Positions 1-12,245 are shown, counted from the first letter of the stretch. The stretch: 60,000 bases of DNA from Polytrichum commune (GCA_950295325.1 OX485807.1:25951666-26011665); one strand, 5' to 3'. Program-made: numbers and translations. The notes: a model not told the origin generated them from the letters alone.

Positions 1-429
1 GGTTCTTCAAACACTAGAAACTAGAACAAATGGTTGAGTTGGCCAAGAGTTGTTTATAATCACCATTGTGTGTGACTCATCATGTGTTTTTGCAATCGAT
101 TTACCATAAGGTAAGTGAATCTTTCATGGATTTAAAAAAATAAATTCTTAATTAAATTCAGTGTAGATGTAAGAAGGAATATGAAGAAGACATGTGTTTA
201 ATATAGATTGGACCACGTGCTCAAAATATGTTTAGCATTCTAGAAGGGGGACCTTTATGCCCACTTAATGTCAATGAAAATCTTGATTTTGAGAATGATT
301 AAGATATTCATATGAGCTCCAAGGATCTTGAGGCAAATGGAGACGGACACGATTTGGAATTGCAATCATCTCGCACTAATTGCATGTTTTGCAACCTAGG
401 ATGAGTGGGGTGCAAAGCTTCAAGTGTCC

Positions 430-767
430 ATTTAAGGCACGAACCCACGCCCTAGAATGCTCGTTCCCTTGAAAGCGAACGAGGGGAACTCGCAAAAGGG
501 GGAACGAGGTCGGTACCGCGCGCGGTTCGAAGCGCGGTCAGGAGTGACGTGGCCGCGCGTTTCCGTGGGAGGCGGGACGCGCGGTTGCGGCGTGTCGCAG
601 CGGCGGGGGGAGGGAGAGCGAGAGCGAGAGAGAGAGAGAGGTGCGAGACGAGGAGAGGAGAGCAGAGGCGAGGCGAGGCAGGCAGGCAGGCACGCACGCA
701 CCATGGCTATGGCGCTGGCGGAGCAGCGACAGCAGCAGCAGCAGCAGCGCTAAAGGAGGAGAGCTAT
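430..767 (+). promoter_or_regulatory. GC-rich promoter/5' leader of the LARP6 gene
   Basis: The sequence turns abruptly from AT-rich to GC- and CpG-rich at about 500 and stays so to about 980. It contains an ACGT-core box (TGACGTGG, about 545-552), of the kind bound by plant bZIP factors, and a GA-rich tract (about 615-680) typical of plant leaders. No convincing TATA box is seen, so transcription starts cannot be fixed. Several long overlapping open frames on both strands here reflect GC-rich low-complexity sequence, not genes. Confidence 0.55.
703..753 (+). CDS. upstream ORF (16 aa, poly-Q) before the LARP6 start
   Basis: A short frame starts at an ATG in strong context (ACCATGGC) and runs 16 codons, mostly glutamine from a CAG run, before a TAA at 751-753. 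It lies 15 bases upstream of the chosen LARP6 ATG in another frame. It could reduce initiation at the main start. Alternatively, a length change in the CAG run would fuse it to the main frame, which is open upstream of 768; in that case the true protein starts at 703 and the reading frame shown here is a variant or an assembly error. Confidence 0.45.
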   Translation: MAMALAEQRQQQQQQR

Positions 768-3700
768 ATGGCTCCCGCGGCTGCAGCAGCAGGAGCTGCT
801 GCGGAGCGCGGTCCCTCCCCCGCCTCGTCGCTGGCTCCAGGGGCGGCGACGTTGGTGCATCCCGCTGCAGGCAGGGCTGGCGCCCCTCTCTCCGCCCCCG
901 TTGGCACTCCACCAATGGACGTCATCCGACCCCGTCGCACCAACATCATCATGTCCTCGTCCGGCTCCAATCAGCCCCAGGTGCTGTGGCTCCCTCCCTC
1001 CCGATCTGTGTGTGTGTGTCTTCTCGCTCTCTTTTGAAATCACTCGCAGTTAGTAGTACTGGTCCTAGGGTTGCGAATTGGCCAGGCTGCGGATCTTTCC
1101 GTTTTGTCAGCGGCGGTGGATACGAGTCAGTGCAATCGGTAGTGATCCTTGGATCACCGTCTCGCTCTGGATCCCTCTCGCATCTCCATCGCGCTATCGT
1201 GGGGAGTATGTCGGTCTCTCCTGCGTTCTCTGTTCCGTTTGCCAACTCTTTGCACGTGCTAACCGCTCATGTTGCTCGAAGTGCCAGTGTGCTAGCCACA
1301 TGTAGCTATGCATCCCTCTCGCTTCAATAATCAGTCGCAGTTAGCATATGTCCTAGGGTTGCGAATTGGCGAGGCTGCGGTTCTTGCTGTCTCGTCAGTG
1401 GCTGTGAACTTGATTCAGTGCAATCGGTAGTGATCCCATGGCTCCCGTCTCGGTCTGGGTCCCCCTTGCATCTTACATCTCTGTCTTCCCTGCGGCCTCT
1501 GTTTCCTGCGTGAACCCTCACACTTGACTACGGCTCATGTTGCGCCAAGTGCGAGTGTGCACAACTTATATTGTTCTCTCTCTCTCGTCTCAAATCAGTG
1601 GCAGGGAGTGGTGGTCCTAGGGTTGCGAATTGGCGAGACTGCGGTTCTTGCCGTTCTGTCAGTGGCGGTGGATGTGATTTAGTGTAATCGGTAATGATCC
1701 TTTGGCTTCCATCTCGGTGTGGATCCCTGTTGCATCTCCATCTCGCTATCGAGCATGTCGGTCTCTCGTGGCAACCATGTCCTCTGTTTTATGTGCAAAT
1801 TCTTGCATGAGCCAAATCTCATGTTGCTCTAAGTGTCAGTGCGCTAGCCATATGTTGCTCTCTCGCTGTCTTGAATCAGTCGCAGGTAGTGGTGGTCCTA
1901 GGGTTGGATTCTTGCCGTTTCGTCAGTGGCGGTGAATGTGATTCAGTGCAATCAGTAGTGAAACTTTGGCTCACGTCTCAGTCTGGATCCCTTTTGCATC
2001 TTCCATCTTGCCATGCCATGCGATGTTCCCTGTGCGAAGTCTTGCACGTGCCAAGCTCACGTTGCACTAGTTCTTACGTTTGAGTGCAAGTGTGCTCAAC
2101 ACATGTCGCAGGTAGTGGTTCTAGGTTTGCGAATTGGCAGGGCTGCGGTTCTTGCCGTTCTCGCCTGTTGCGGTGGACGATGTTTAGTGCAATAGGTAGT
2201 GATCCTTTGACTCCCGTTTCAGTGTGGATTTCCTTCGCATCTTCCGTCTCGCTATCATGGGGAATATGTTAGGTGTCCTGCGGGCTCTATATCCCGACTG
2301 AACCCTTGCACGTGCCAATGCTCATGTTGCTCTAGTTCTCACTTTCGAATCCCAGTGCACTCACCACATTTCGCTCTCTTATGTCTCAAATTAGCGTCTC
2401 TGGATTCAAGTAGGGATCCTAGGGTTGTGAATTCGTGCCATGATTAGTGCAATCACATATTGCAACCACATATTGCTCTTGGGCCTGACTACAATCACAC
2501 TGTGTTGCAATTATAAGTATCATTAGGATTTTGGGTCAAGAATGTATTGCTCTGTTACCTCATAGTTGGAGGTGAATCAAATTATCACCATAGATATCAA
2601 CATCTCTGGATGTTGGGAATCCCTTCTGCAAAATGTGGTGGATCCATTTCTGGAGTCTCCAGAGAGTTGTTTATGTATTGCTGTCAATGGCGTTATGCTG
2701 CCAAGCATAGAATAAATATCAGGGATTGGTGCCATCGTTAGTGGATTTTGGGAGCATGCAGGAATTAGACTTCGTAATCTGTGCCTTCTCAGCCAATGTC
2801 ACAAGGAGGTCAAATTTTATTTTCTGTACTAGTTGAACTATATAGGAGCAATTCCCTCGACTGCAAGATCATCCTTACATGGCTTCCCTTGTTTGATATT
2901 TCACGATATCTGTGTCCTGGACTGACCAGCCTAAACTGTGAATCCTGATTGTTGTTGCTGACTTGTGGTTTACATATTTGCTTATGACATGTTTATTTTT
3001 CAGGTTAGGGATGAGAAGAAGGTGCAACTTCTCAGCCGCTCTCTTTCAGGCTTTCATATGCGTGCATTTGTCAGTCCCATTTCCTCTATTGTGTGCTTAC
3101 CTTTGTGTCTCCCTTGTTTGTTATTTTGTGGCAATTTTAGGCTTTACATAAGCTTGTTCTTGTTAGATAGCTTATGGATGTGGCTTGATATTGTTTCTTC
3201 TTTTTGTGACATGGACTGGCCAGCCTACATGGTAAAGTCTTATCAGTGGTGCTGACTTCTGATCAAATGTTCACCTATGCATATTTTTCAGGTTGGGGAT
3301 GAGAAGAAGGTGCAATTACTTAGCCGCTCTCTTTCAGGCTCCAAGTTGAATGCAAAAGCCCCAGAGTTTGTTCCAAAGGGCCTGGCAGCTTTCTCCACTT
3401 CGCTCCCTGGGCCAATTGTGCAAGGATTAGGGCTCAGTCCTCCAACTTTGGTTGCGGTTCCTTCATCTGTGATTCCTGTGATAGTGCCACCACCTGTTGT
3501 GAATGTAGTTTTGTCCCCTGCAGTGGAGGAGATCCTGGTGGAGTCTCCACCCAGTGTAGATGGGATGCATCCAAATGAGACCACAGAGGGTCTTGATCTG
3601 GTCCTTGGGCAGGACCTAGCTGGGGAAAGTGAGCACTCTCATGCACCTGCAGCTGCTGCTGTGACCCAGGTTGTCAAGCCAGTTGTCACAGAGGAGCTGA

Positions 3701-6700
3701 AAGCTAAGATTGTAAAGCAGGTGTGCTCTTTAATCTGATTATGAATTGTCTTTCATATGTTCTTCTGGATTTCAACTCTCTTTTTGTCTTTTATGTTACA
3801 TACCATGACTTTCAAGGATGACCTTTGATGGAGAGTGGTGGGTTTGATTCTGAGTGACCTGAAAGAGTTAGGAGAACTGGGTTTGATTGAGTTTGTTTAT
3901 TGCAAAGCGAGATGTGGGACTAACTTCTATTATTTACTGAGACTTGACAAGACATCCCTTATATGAGAATATTCATCCTTTTATGGTGGGCCTTCCAGGT
4001 GGAGTTCTACTTCAGTGATACTAACCTTCCAACGGACAACTATCTCATGAAGTTTGTGAAGAAGGACCCTGAAGGCTTTGGTATGCACAATACACCATAT
4101 TTGCTCTGAAATTTATTTTTTGCCTGTATATGGAAACCCTAAACTGCTTCAGTATTGGCCATTGAATTATTCATGTGAATGATATTTCAGAGTTTGTATT
4201 GCTTTTGCTGGTTGTGATGTAACTCAGGACTTACAGAATGATTTTTCTTCCAGTTCCCATTCCTGTTGTAGCGTCATTCAGGAAGATCAAGAACCTTGTG
4301 AAGAATCATGGAGTTGTGGCAGCTGCTTTACGGAATTCATCTCAGCTGGTAAGCATTTTGTCCTCAGAGAGCAGCTCCTCACGTGCTTTCTGAAGTCAAA
4401 TCTGCTGAGAGACCTTGGGTCAGCAAAGTAAGTGCCTTGCTTTGAGTCTCGATCAAAATGTGACACGTGTTCTTATGTTCCTTGTCTCAAAAATAGGTGG
4501 TGAGCGATGATGGGAAAAAGGTTCGTCGAGTTCACCCACTTCCAGATGTTGATCTGGAGGAAGTTCAGGTTGGTTTCTTCACACTACATGAAAATCTTGG
4601 AGACCTTTCTATAATCCAGCCTCTAGTGGGTGTGGAAATCTTGTGCTTCATAGCCTGTGAAAGCAGTTCGTCCATTTGCAGGAGATTTATCCTGAATTTA
4701 CACAACAACTCCCTCTTGGTTGTGGAGAGGAGCGTGTGTAGTATAGGTTCTTAATACACATTGAAAGAAATTTTGTGATTATTATATGTAAATGTAGCGT
4801 TTCCTTCTAGGTTAGGTTACAAGAACCAATTCTTGTAATTCTGCATCTGTTTCATTCATGAAGTAGTCCTTTATTTGCTAGCGGTAGTTGAGATTCTTAA
4901 GTACTTAGATGGAAGAAAGCACGTGTTTCATCATATTTTTATTACAATGTTTGATTACAACTTCAAAATGTAATGATAGGAGGGCATCCTATCCACTCCA
5001 CTATTACTAATCTGGTCGACGTGTAAGGAAAAGATGTTCACAATGCTGAGCTTGCTTGCATTTTTTTGTGTTGAGTAGGCACGCACTGTTGTAGCTGAGA
5101 ATCTTCCAGAAGATCATTCTATTGAGAGCATGGAGCAACTGTTTGGTAAAGTGGGCACTGTGAAGATGGTTCGCATCTGTCACCCAGAGGCTGCTAATGG
5201 AGCAAATCAGACCGCAGCTAAACACCCCAAGACTGATATGATTGTCAGTAATAAGGTAATGGTGACCATCATTGCTTTCAGTCTGTTTTAAATTTTGTTA
5301 TTATCTGTCCATCTTGTGTTGCTCGTGCTCAGCAGGAGGTTCTGTTAAGTGATATGGTTGTTGTTGATTTGACATGGAATGGCTGTACTGGTTTCTGTAG
5401 GGTCCTTTCAGTAGTTAAGTATTACTTCCTGATACTTGTGTTTTCTGCAGTTGCATGCACTGGTAGAGTATGAGACTGTGGAGCTCGCCGAAAAAGCTGT
5501 GAGTATTCTGAGCCGTATTTAAGGCAGAATCTATGCCACATAAGATAATTGATACATATTAATTGCTATGGTGAAAGTCCTTGGATGGATCAAGGTGTAT
5601 GTTTTAAGCAATGATGCCATCTTTGTCGCAGCTGAAATGTAAGTCATGGTGTAGGCACCTCAAGCATCCCCCTAGTTTAACACAAGTGTGTATGTTTGGG
5701 TGTCAGGTGGCAGAGTTGACGGACGAGCGAAACTGGAGGAGTGGTTTACGTGTGCGCTTACTTCTGAGACGCCAGGTATATAGATGTTGTATAGGAATTT
5801 GTACTTGCACATGAATATTGAACAAGAACATGAAACTATGTTGGTGTTAGGGCAGTGGCAGTGGTGGTGCAATATAGTGTATTATCAAATTGAGATATCT
5901 TATGTATTCTATACAAAGTAGGAGCCTACTTACTTTTCAGCTCTTGGACTGTCACATCTCATCTTGAAAATTTCCTGGTTTCAGTACTTTCACCCATTCC
6001 CTCTGTAATGGGGTCCGTCTACTTATGTATTTGCCTCTGTATGTGAGGAGATTACACAGAGATTGCACTTGAACTACAGTTTCTTTAGGTTTCTTGGTAT
6101 TTGTCCACTAAGGAATAAGATTCTAGTCTATAAATTAGCTCAAAGTCATATTCCCTTGGTCTGACATTTCAGTGGTCTGTCTGGATAGTTGTGTCCTCTG
6201 GCTTGCACATATCTGGGGTAAAAAGCCGGAAACTGGCTTATTTCAATGTGCAGATTATCTATTGATATATAAGTCCCCTTTTCTGACTCCAGAATTTTCT
6301 TTGTTGTCAGTTCCAGAGCAAGCACAGTTATCAGCAGGCTCCACATCAAAGAGGACGTAAACCAAGTGGAGATGGCACTGAACTGGGGTTTGAAGATGAA
6401 GAGAGTGTGTCAGAGAAGATTGGGGAACGAACGGAGAAGAATGGTGAAGACATGACTGGGATGCATCATCATGTTGATCGGAGTGATGATGTTCTGGTGA
6501 GTACCTGAAGCTTTGTTCCCTCTTGCTATTGTGCATTACTTTTATATAAGTGAGTTCACTATAAGAAAATTTTGGTTAACCTTTTCTGAGATGCTGGAGT
6601 TCAATGTCTGAAGATGCTGTTAATTCTTCCATCCATATGTTGTTGCTGCAACCTCCCAATGTCTCCACATCAGTAAAATATATCAGTGGTGATTTTGTTT

Positions 6701-7096
6701 TGTTTTGATTATTAGCAATCTTAATGTTTCCATATGGATTTTCAACTGCTCCAGGTCTCTGTATGGTTCCGTGTTGACAAGGTGAGATCTAACTGGCAGC
6801 TTCATGAGAATTGATGTGCAACTTGTGATATTATCTGTTTGCAGGGATGTGAAGCAGGAGACGGAGGAAACAAAAAAGGGAGAGGTCGTGGACGGGGTGG
6901 TAGAACAGGGGGTAGGGGACGAGGACAGCAATACCATACTCACTCAGGAACACCCCCTCAGTCTAGCCTGCATCTAGCTTCTGAGATTGTAGGAAAGCCT
7001 CCACCAGGACCACGCATGCCGGATGGGACTCGAGGTTTCTCAACTGGCAGGGGCAAGCCGCTTGCTGTAAACAATGCTGTAAACACTCTCGCCTAG
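768..7096 (+). CDS. LARP6: La-related protein 6 (LARP6 type, PAM2-containing)
   Basis: Predicted RNA-binding protein of 540 aa from ten exons: 768-980, 3292-3720, 3999-4080, 4254-4348, 4497-4568, 5079-5255, 5451-5498, 5707-5775, 6311-6496 and 6845-7096. All junctions keep frame and use GT/AG. Order of parts: an Ala/Pro-rich N-terminus (1-71); a PAM2-like motif at about 88-101 (SKLNAKAPEFVPKG), the kind that binds the MLLE domain of poly(A)-binding protein; a La motif at about 205-295 (EFYFSDTNLPTDNYLMKFV); an RRM at about 298-395; an acidic linker; an RGG-like stretch (about 467-485); and a C-terminal SUZ-C/LSA motif at about 508-530 (PGPRMPDGTRGFSTGRGKPL). Plant LARP6b/c proteins carry PAM2; family roles are cytoplasmic mRNA binding and regulation. 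The exon 1 donor (GTGCTG) is weak and the start is the least certain part. Exons 2-10 are very secure. Confidence 0.93.
1063..2450 (+). repeat. degenerate ~270-bp tandem repeat inside LARP6 intron 1
   Basis: A block beginning TCCTAGGGTTGCGAATTGG and followed by a GGCTGCGG, CGTCAGTGGCGG and CAATCGGTAGTGATCC series recurs at about 1063, 1350, 1614, 1894, 2128 and, truncated, 2409. Spacing is 234-286 bp. Copies have diverged and carry no shared open frame. The array fills more than half of the first intron. It may be an old satellite-like expansion; a regulatory role is only a possibility. Confidence 0.8.
2880..3291 (+). repeat. partial duplication of intron 1 end plus start of exon 2
   Basis: Positions 3004-3051 repeat the first 48 bases of exon 2 (3292-3339) with few differences, including the preceding acceptor (TTTTTCAG). 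The offset is 288 bp and weaker similarity extends into the intron upstream (a CTGGACTG-CCAGCCT block at about 2920 and 3213). The upstream copy lacks the PAM2-coding part and has no clear donor, so it is probably a pseudo-exon. If used as an acceptor it would read through to a stop near 3255. Confidence 0.7.
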
Positions 7097-7620
7097 TAAT
7101 ATTCCTGCGTAACAAGGCATTTGAGAGCTCTGGATTTTCCCACACTGGGCGTCTCGTCAGAGGGGAGTCTGCTTGTCCCCAACTCTCTCATTTTTTCTAT
7201 GTCTTGACTGGTTCCATCTTCCTAATGTCTGTGCTACGTAAATCCATTGATTAGATAATTTGCTGTAAATACTTTTAAAAATGAGTGCATTTGCACAAGC
7301 GTTTCACTCAGCCACTTGTGTGACTCTGTCAATGTCTGTTCTCTATCTCTTTTATCCTGTCTCTTGGGTGACTTTCCTCTGAATTCCAGCTGAATAGGTG
7401 GCTTTCTTGATAAAATCGATCAGACTGGATATATGTGGCAAGCATACGGAAATTGCTCTCCCATATGCGTAATAAGTGGATTTGTCTTGCAACAGAACCA
7501 GGGGTTTTGAGAAGCATCATTTTCCCAATAAAATAGTGGAAGTTGGCAACTCATTTGTTCTTAGTGTCTCTAGATTGGACATTTTTTATATGAAACTCTG
7601 ATTCCTACATCAGAGATCCG
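7097..7620 (+). terminator. LARP6 3' UTR with candidate poly(A) signal
   Basis: Sequence after the TAG stop has no gene. An AATAAA hexamer lies at about 7528-7533, roughly 430 bases past the stop, preceded by T-rich DNA. It is the best candidate cleavage signal, but plant signals are loose, so the end is approximate. Confidence 0.4.
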
Positions 7621-8800
7621 TAGCCACATTGTAATGCTAAAAGCCTCAATTCTGCTCTCTAGCTAGCGACACCTACTCTGCACAACATTTCAGGTACCTT
7701 CCCTATTCAGATAAGTGAGCCTTGCCTTCTTGTGGATGGGCATGTTTCAATGGCATGGCGCTTTCTGGATTTGTGGGACAAGACACTTAAATCCAGGGTG
7801 GGCCTTGGCAGGTGCCCTTCTCCCACTTAGGTAATGCAACTAAGGTAAACAAGCTCATAATGGTTACCGTAGTTTCCCAGCAGCATGGGCAGAAAATATA
7901 GAAATAAAAGGATGCCTAAATTTCTAGGAAATCATTGACACGGTTTGCCTAATTTTGTTTTTGAGAAAACATCAGAGTAATTCTCTAATCACAGAAGCTC
8001 GGCTCATATGTGCTTGTAATTCAATAAACTATCATAGGGTATAATCTCTAGAACGGGGTATACACATGGGACTCACTGTCCTAAATCCCAAATCGGCTTG
8101 CACATCCATCCTAGTAGGACAAGCTCGAAGACTGCTTACACCACTCTTTGTGTATGATAATTCTAGCATCAAGGAAACTTGGATGACTGTTATTTCTCAC
8201 AAACTCAGGGTTTGGGACTAAACCCATAAATTCCCTCTGCTTTTGCTTTACAATCAACTCTATTGAACTTATGATGTTTGGAGTAGAGCTGAAGAAAACC
8301 TCTTGAATTCTAAAGTGCTAGTGGGCGAGATTCTCAACTGGTTATCTTCTGGGCATGCACTTTTCAGGACTTGAACGTTTCCAGGCGTCGGAAACATTTA
8401 AAGATGTGTATTTGAATGAGGCATTTAAAAAGAAGAAGCTTAGAATGTGTTCATACTCATTTGATGGTTGAATCTCTGGAGAGCACAATAATCTACTGGC
8501 AGTTGAGGGCAGTTTTAATTACCGTCCTTCAACAGCCTTCTCTCTCTCTCTCAATATATCTTCTTCACTCTTGGGATCCATCATCCTATTCACCGGACGT
8601 TTTCAACGTTCTTCTTTGTACTTATACGCCACTCCTGTCCACAAGTTTGGGTCGAAACCCTGCACCCGTTTCTTTGCAAATAGTGTTGTTCGGGTAGAAA
8701 TAATGTGGCTCACAACCACTCTAGCCTTGAGCACCTCTCGTGGAACAATTGTGGGTCCCTGAAAACAATTTGGGCCCTTGTTATTAGTGTGAGCCACAAC
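7621..8800. other. intergenic; degenerate repeat remnants only
   Basis: No gene is supported. About 7880-8030 weakly matches the interior of the Stowaway-like element seen at 11730 and 52332 (GGGCAGAAAATATAG followed by GATGCCTAAATTT), suggesting an old broken copy. Short frames in this stretch show no recognisable domain. Confidence 0.5.
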
Positions 8801-8805
8801 AATGA

Positions 8806-9155
8806 AGTAGAGGCGCCCGTAACCGATCATTTAAGAGATTCTCTGCTAGATGTGGATAAGAATATAAGGTGGTGCAAACTTTGTCCCGTGTAGGGAGGAT
8901 TGCAATTTTTTTTTGGTAGTTTTATTTCCTCGAATTGAAATTGTTGTGAATTTTTTGAAGCCAAAAGTCGGCCCGTACACATCACCAATGTCTACAGTGT
9001 GTCATAACCGCTCATTTCAACCGCTCATTCCTCCTCACTTTAGCACTCAAAACTAGGACATGTGTCATGGCACTATTGATTCCAGTGTGATCGAAATTCT
9101 AGTACCCTATAGATTGCCGATGGGGTCCTCATCGGGAATAGACGCCTCTTCTATA
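8806..9155 (+). repeat. dispersed direct repeat, copy 1
   Basis: This stretch matches 10242-10617 in the same orientation: shared blocks include GTAGAGG-GCCC, GATCATT-AAGAGAT, CATAACCG, CTCATTCCTCCTC, TTAGCACTCAAAAC and CTATAGATTGC-GATGGGGTC. Similarity is roughly 75-80% by eye. No coding content or clear ends are seen. The pair could be remnants of one transposon family; a long terminal repeat pair is not supported because no retroelement genes or primer site lie between. Confidence 0.65.
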
Positions 9156-9934
9156 GTTATTGGTTATAGGCGCCTCTCCTCCACTACTTACTATTCATCT
9201 TCCCATACTAAACCTTCTGAACGTAATCAACTATAACCTTCGATTGTGTAAATCTCACCATGTCGAGAGTAGCGCTAAAGCCTTTGTGGCACCTTGAACA
9301 TGAATCATTGTCCGAAACCGACACCACCACACCTCGATTTATTGGTGTTATATACATATACACTTTGACTATTTTATCTGTTTTGGGTTCTTGTCTCTAT
9401 TTTACGTTTCGGTTTTCACTTCTTCTCGACACGTATTGCTAGCGAGGAGTTGTAGAAAGGGTGTGATGGTGATTCAATGAGGTCACCATGAACGTGGACC
9501 ACGCAATCAAACTCCCAACATCATCGCACCGTGTTTGTTTAAACAAGTCCCGCGCTTAATAACTTATAATAATACCGCCTTGCCTCGCCTTGCCTTGCCC
9601 CGCCTTGCCTTGTCTTGAGTCACCGGAGGGGGGGCCTAGAATGTGTGGGAAGTTGCCTCAAAAAGGGCGAAGCTCGACTCGTCCGGCCGCCCATGCTTTG
9701 TTGCCTTTTCCCCTCTTTTGTTGGTGTTGTGGGTGTTGTGGTTCTTGTTTTGTTTTTTGTGTGGTTTTGGGGTGTGGCCCACTCTCGAAAGTGACTTTGC
9801 CTGCAGATCTTTCAAATGAAACTGCGACTCAACGCTGACGTAAGTTAAGTTAGTTGCCGTGTGGTTTCTATGGTTCCCAGTGCACGGAAACAACAAGAAA
9901 TGTTACTCGAAAGAAATGTTCGAGTCACATTTGG

Positions 9935-10240
9935 TTGGGGCAGACTCACAATACATGGAAATCACTCCAAATGTTGTGGGATTTTTATTGAGTGCCACAG
10001 ATTTTTACACACGCAGACACATAGACAGAGACAGAGACAGAGACAGAGAGAGAGAGAGAGAGCTCTTAATCATCCAAAAGATAAAAGCTCTCAAAACATT
10101 TCGAGACACAGTTGGGGCAGACTCAGAATAGATGGAAATCACTCCAGATATTTGTGGGATACTTATTGAGTGCCACAGATTTTGAGAGAGAGAGAGAGAG
10201 AGAGCCTCTTAATCGTTCAAAAGATGAAAGCTCTCAAATT
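9935..10240 (+). repeat. ~173-bp tandem duplication with GA microsatellites
   Basis: The segment from GTTGGGGCAGACTCA through GAGTGCCACAGATTTT and a GAGA run to AAGCTCTCAAA occurs twice in a row (about 9937 and 10110). Each copy has its own (GA)n tract. A fragment of the same unit (GGAAATCACTCCAAGTATTT) recurs near 12925, so the unit is part of a dispersed family. Confidence 0.75.
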
Positions 10241-10241
10241 A

Positions 10242-10617
10242 GAGTAGAGGTGCCCATAACAGATCATTCAAGAGATATGGCGCCAGATCTTGAGAAGTAT
10301 CAGGTGGTTTATATATATATTGTGTGTAGGATGATGGAAATTAGGAGGATTGTAATTTTTTTTGGTAATTTTATTCCTTACTATCATTGAAATTATTGTG
10401 AAGGCAAAACTTGGCCTGATGTGAACTTATTATCGATATTTAGAGTCTATCATAACCGTTGATTTTAACGGCTCATTCCTCCTCATTTTAGCACTCAAAA
10501 CCAAGACATGTGTCATTGCACTAGTGGTTCTAGCATGATTGAAATGTAGTAGTCCTAGCCTTATTGAAATTATGGTACTCTATAGATTGCTGATGGGGTC
10601 TTGATTGGGAATAGGCG
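10242..10617 (+). repeat. dispersed direct repeat, copy 2
   Basis: Second copy of the repeat at 8806-9155, about 1.44 kb downstream in the same orientation, following directly on a GA-rich tandem duplication. Confidence 0.65.
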
Positions 10618-10635
10618 CCCCCACTTCAGACAATT

Positions 10636-10745
10636 TTGAGATGAATCGGCAACAAACCTATAGGTGGTTAATTTTTTGAAATTTAATTTTTATGTTGGAT
10701 GGATGAGAGGTGCGCTCATATACAATAATTTCCTCTCCCCCAATT
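10636..10745 (+). repeat. dispersed repeat (also at 16395 and 54820)
   Basis: A block with AACAAACCTATAGG-GGTTAA, ATGTTGGATGGATGAGAGGT and GATAATT/CCTCTCC-like segments matches 16395-16495 and 54820-54920. The latter two share a longer upstream stretch (from about 16300 and 54710). It is a multi-copy family of unknown type with no coding content. Confidence 0.55.
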
Positions 10746-11467
10746 AGGTTGCCTTTCCAATTAGGTTGCCTCATTGCTCATGAAAATTACCTTGGGTTAA
10801 AATCAGATCACAAAAACTAATAACTTTGTCTATCCATCTATATAGCAACCATAGAAGAAGAAAAATGTTTTTGTTGTTGTGGTAATAAATATTCAAAATA
10901 GTGTGGAATGACAATAAGTAAGGGTGGGGCAACTTAATTGCACATGTTGATGTAGTTCCATCCAAGTTGGATCCTTTGGAGAGAGAGTGAGAGGAAGAGA
11001 TGATATAGCATATTATGGCTCTTTTGTGGGCACGTCCAACTCCCACGTACAATTCTAGTTGGATCAAGTTGGGAATCGTCCCATCTAGTCAACAATTCTG
11101 AATCACAAAGATTGTCATTCAAGTTTTAGAATTGGAGGTAAGATGAAAAATTATAGTAGGTCAAAGCGAAGGATATCTTTCTCTTTACGTGATTACACAT
11201 GCCTTCCCAACTATGAACTATTGGGTGAACACATGAGGCCAACATACCTTATTGTGTTATCTTGTTTAGTGGTCCGCACAACATTGTTCACACCTTTCTA
11301 TTGGGGTCCAATAATATTCCTCTTGCATATTAAATCATAAAAACATGACACTTTGGCATTAGTATGCTCAATAATATCTTCCATGTGCATACTAAAAAAA
11401 TCCTGCACAATTCTTAAAATATGCTTTGAGGAGCTCAAATCAAGTTGAAAATGGCAAGGTAGGAAAT

Positions 11468-11492
11468 GTGTGTGTGTGTGTGTGTGTGTGTG
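11468..11492 (+). repeat. (GT)n microsatellite
   Basis: An uninterrupted run of about twelve GT dinucleotides in AT-rich intergenic DNA. Confidence 0.95.
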
Positions 11493-11729
11493 AGGCCTGC
11501 ACAACTAAATTATTCTACCCACATATAATTTTCAATAACTACAAATTCCATGCCACATTGCAATGTGTTGTGCATTTCATGGTTGTTCATCATGCCATTG
11601 AATGAAATGAAATGAAATAGACTTCAAAGTCCGGGAAGCCAAAAGGCTAATGGGATTGAAAGTACATCAAGATGGTTTCATATCAACTACTTTCCTAGAG
11701 TGACAAAGTCTAGTACCCTCCATGAGATA

Positions 11730-12109
11730 CTGTAGCTCTCTAGCAACTTAGGTAGAAAATAATTAATTTTAGAGGTGCCTAAATTTTTGGGAAATTCATT
11801 TCGTTCAGTGTCCCCCCGAAAAGAAATAACATTCAAAGAGTGCCTAAAATCATAATAATGCAAGTGACACACTTTAGGGTAAGGAATGTTGGTCAAGGGA
11901 AGTGTTTAGGTTAATCATTGCTGCCATGGATGAAATTAGGGAAAACATGCATAAATTATAGAAATGACTTGCATGAATGGCTCACTTATTTTAAATTACT
12001 TCTTGAACCTATCCAATTTTAGAATATTATTTTATGGGTTGCCTAACTTACTGTCGCACTTTAGTTAATTATTAGGCATAAAGGTGCCCAAGCTACTAGA
12101 GAACAACAG
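11730..12109. mobile_element. Stowaway-like MITE, copy 1
   Basis: A ~380-bp non-coding element with imperfect ~25-bp inverted ends (CTGTAGCTCTCTAGCA on the left; the right end reads CTGTTGTTCTCTAGTAGC in reverse complement), flanked by TA on both sides, as Tc1/mariner-type insertions are. A second copy at 52332-52694 shares ends and interior (GATGCCTAAATTT, AGTGTCCCCCC, CATAAAGGTGCCCAAGCT). Confidence 0.72.
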
Positions 12110-12245
12110 TAGAGACTAACATTTACTTGCTGGTTTAGTTTTTATTTTAAAAAGACTAAATACTTCCTAATACTACATTCTCAAATAGTGATGAAAATTT
12201 ATCTCTATTGGTGTCAAATATGGCATTTTGGGACCATGTCATTGT

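Noticed and set aside
432-1330. Several overlapping open frames on both strands around the LARP6 leader
   Set aside because: They are Arg/Ser/Ala-rich products of GC-rich low-complexity DNA. Only the frame starting at 768 continues across supported splice sites into a known protein.
8806-10617. LTR retrotransposon formed by the direct repeat pair
   Set aside because: No gag or pol, primer-binding site or polypurine tract lies between the copies, and ends of TG/CA type were not found.
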